From NCBI GenBank assembly GCA_021789565.1, contig JAJYJL010000405.1, positions 1-7,177 of the forward strand: a DNA stretch of 7,177 bases, given 5' to 3'. The DNA comes from Acidobacteriota bacterium. GTDB lineage: Bacteria > Acidobacteriota > Terriglobia > UBA7540. The translations under genes were made by a program, and so were the position numbers. A model generated the notes under the pieces. That model saw only the letters and a program-made list of their open reading frames with translations, searched no databases and had not been told where the DNA came from. Positions 5,762 to 7,177 of this stretch are shown piece by piece; position 1 is the first letter of the stretch; every line of letters begins with the position of its first letter.

Positions 5762-7177
5762 ATGAATAGGTTTCTTTCGCTTCCCAAACCGATTTTGGTT
5801 GCGCTTGCCGGGGCCTTCGCCGCTGCTGCCGTGCTTTACAGCGCGCTTTGGATGCACTCCATCCGCTGGCAGAGCGGAGTCGAACTCGGGCTTGATTTTA
5901 ACTACATCGGAACACAGAACGTGGAGCTTGTTCGCAGCGTCGAACCCGGCGGTCCTGCGGATAGAGCGGGACTAAGGCCGGGCGACCGCATCACGGCCAT
6001 CAACGGACATGCCATCGAAGATCGTCACATGATTTTTGATGTGTGGTCACGGCAGAAACCCGGCGACACCGTCGAACTTGCTGTAATTCACCCCGGAGAC
6101 GCTTCTCCAGTGGATATTCGAGCTACTTTCAGGGCCCGCCAGTCGTCATCCAAGGAAGCAGGCCTCACTGAACGATTGGGGCTGGAAATCCTCCACACCT
6201 ACCCCCTCGTTTTCCTGATCGTCGGTCTGCCGGTTCTATTTCTCCGTCTGGAAGATCGCAATGCATGGCTATTGGCTTTTATGCTGGCCTGCTTCGCGGC
6301 AGCGCCGCCGTTCCCTAACATGTTCGCGGGCCTGAACACGGAGCTTCGATTATTTGCCACCGCATACCGCGCGATTTTCAGTACGTTGCTGGGAGCTGTT
6401 TTCTACTGCTTTTTTGCGCTGTTCCCTGCCCGGTCATTCCTGGACCGCCGCTTTTCGTGGCTAAAGTGGGTGGGCCTCGCCCTTGGAATTGTGTACGCCT
6501 TACCGGGGTTGCGGATCGGAATGGCTCATGCCCCCGGAGTGGTGGAAGGCCTGATCGGGAGGCATGCTTCCCACATCATTCGCCTGTGTTACAACTATGG
6601 TTTCACGGGTCTGGGGCTGGTCGCTCTCATCGGGAACGCGATTACCGTGCCCACTCCAGATGCCCGACGCAAGCTTCGAGTGATTTTCTGGGGAACGCTT
6701 GTTGGAGTGGTCCCGATTTCTGCTCTCACCGCTTTCGGTGATTTCTTCCGGGTGCGCCTCCCGGTCGCCTTGGGAGTATCACTGGTTTTGCTGCTCTTTC
6801 TTTTCCCTCTCTCGTTCGCCTATGCAGTCCTTAAACATCGGGTCCTTGACGTGCCCGTCCTTCTCCGCCGCGGTGCGCGTTATCTGCTGGTTCTGCGCGG
6901 ATTCACCATACTGCTGGCGCTTTCCAGTATAGTGGTCACTGTAATCTTTGCCTTCCTTCTGGCACCCTACCTGGAACTTCTTGCCTTCGGCGGTATCCCC
7001 GGGGGGATCGCATTGGGAGCCGGCTTTGGAACGGTCATGCTCTGGGCCGGGATGGCGGTTCACAGGCGCGTGGGAGAAAAGATTGACCGTGCCTTTTTCC
7101 GTAACTCCTACGACGCGCGCATGGTTCTGGAGAAACTGGTCGAAATCTCGCGTACTGCAACCAACCGCGAGAAGCTT
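5762..7177 (+). CDS. PDZ-domain polytopic membrane protein, N-terminal part of a probable sensor kinase or SpoIIE-type phosphatase (truncated by window edge)
   Basis: An open frame of 472 codons to the last base, beginning MNRFLSLPKPILVAL. One TM helix (about 10-31) is followed by an extracytoplasmic PDZ domain (about 40-125), with the ligand-loop-like LGLDFNYIG (42-50) and SVEPGGPADRAGLRPGDRI (59-77, core GGPADRAGL). Hydrophobic helices then lie near 146-163, 167-187, 203-222, 233-252, 276-295, 306-325, 335-357, 376-400 and 407-433. The cytoplasmic part begins RRVGEKIDRAFFRNSYDA (435-452) and MVLEKLVEISR (454-464). The arrangement and the D-R-x-FFR-x-x-YDA linker match acidobacterial proteins that continue into GAF and SpoIIE/PP2C phosphatase or histidine kinase domains; that continuation is inferred. 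The ATG at 5762 is the first start after an in-frame TAG at 5747. GAGG abuts the ATG directly, so the ribosome binding site is poorly spaced. Confidence 0.85.
   Translation, partial: MNRFLSLPKPILVALAGAFAAAAVLYSALWMHSIRWQSGVELGLDFNYIGTQNVELVRSVEPGGPADRAGLRPGDRITAINGHAIEDRHMIFDVWSRQKPGDTVELAVIHPGDASPVDIRATFRARQSSSKEAGLTERLGLEILHTYPLVFLIVGLPVLFLRLEDRNAWLLAFMLACFAAAPPFPNMFAGLNTELRLFATAYRAIFSTLLGAVFYCFFALFPARSFLDRRFSWLKWVGLALGIVYALPGLRIGMAHAPGVVEGLIGRHASHIIRLCYNYGFTGLGLVALIGNAITVPTPDARRKLRVIFWGTLVGVVPISALTAFGDFFRVRLPVALGVSLVLLLFLFPLSFAYAVLKHRVLDVPVLLRRGARYLLVLRGFTILLALSSIVVTVIFAFLLAPYLELLAFGGIPGGIALGAGFGTVMLWAGMAVHRRVGEKIDRAFFRNSYDARMVLEKLVEISRTATNREKL

Noticed and set aside
6779..7063. 94-aa minus-strand ORF opposite the PDZ-membrane gene
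   Set aside because: The plus strand carries a continuous 472-codon frame with a PDZ domain and TM helices; the antisense frame is charged and low in complexity, with no motif.

Overview
The window most resembles a chromosomal segment of an Acidobacteriota-type soil bacterium. This is an inference from gene content: a divergent ThiD-family kinase, a small YHS-domain membrane protein, an N-anchored TPR protein, the start of a sortilin/BNR-type secreted protein, and a PDZ plus multi-TM sensor-like protein. GC content is moderate by eye, GTG starts are frequent, and there are no tRNA or rRNA genes, no CRISPR array and no recognisable insertion sequence.

Left half (about 1-2365, all minus strand). 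Reading in the direction of transcription, the order is: an N-anchored TPR protein (2365-1706), a small YHS-type metal-binding membrane protein (1662-1366), a ThiD/ribokinase-family kinase with an altered active-site loop (1281-391), and the first 85 codons of an MFS transporter that leaves the window at base 1. The TPR and YHS genes are 43 bp apart and may be one transcript. The MFS gene has its own promoter-like sequence, which would give a nearly leaderless mRNA.

Centre (2366-5106). A 321-bp divergent intergenic region carries a GTAC-centred palindrome overlapping a possible promoter of the TPR gene, and a strong GC hairpin. Two plus-strand genes with good Shine-Dalgarno sequences follow, 32 bp apart and almost certainly an operon: an NAD(P)-dependent aldehyde dehydrogenase closest to alpha-ketoglutaric semialdehyde dehydrogenases, and a 309-aa protein of the U32-peptidase-like barrel type that lacks the classical U32 signature. 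With the ACS-type MFS gene nearby, this hints at sugar-acid or hydroxyproline-type catabolism, but the substrate cannot be read from the sequence.

Right side (5107-7177). A short ORF with an excellent ribosome binding site and signal peptide (5309-5548) looks like the 5' stub of a large secreted BNR/sortilin-like protein that stops after 79 codons. After a 213-bp gap, a long plus-strand ORF (5762 to the window end, 472 codons, no stop) encodes a membrane protein with one N-terminal TM helix, a PDZ domain, about eight or nine further TM helices, and the start of a cytoplasmic region typical of acidobacterial sensor kinases or SpoIIE-type phosphatases. Its output domain lies outside the window.

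The best candidates for something new are the ALDH plus U32-like operon and the ThiD paralogue with the remodelled anion hole. I found no defence system, mobile island or array.
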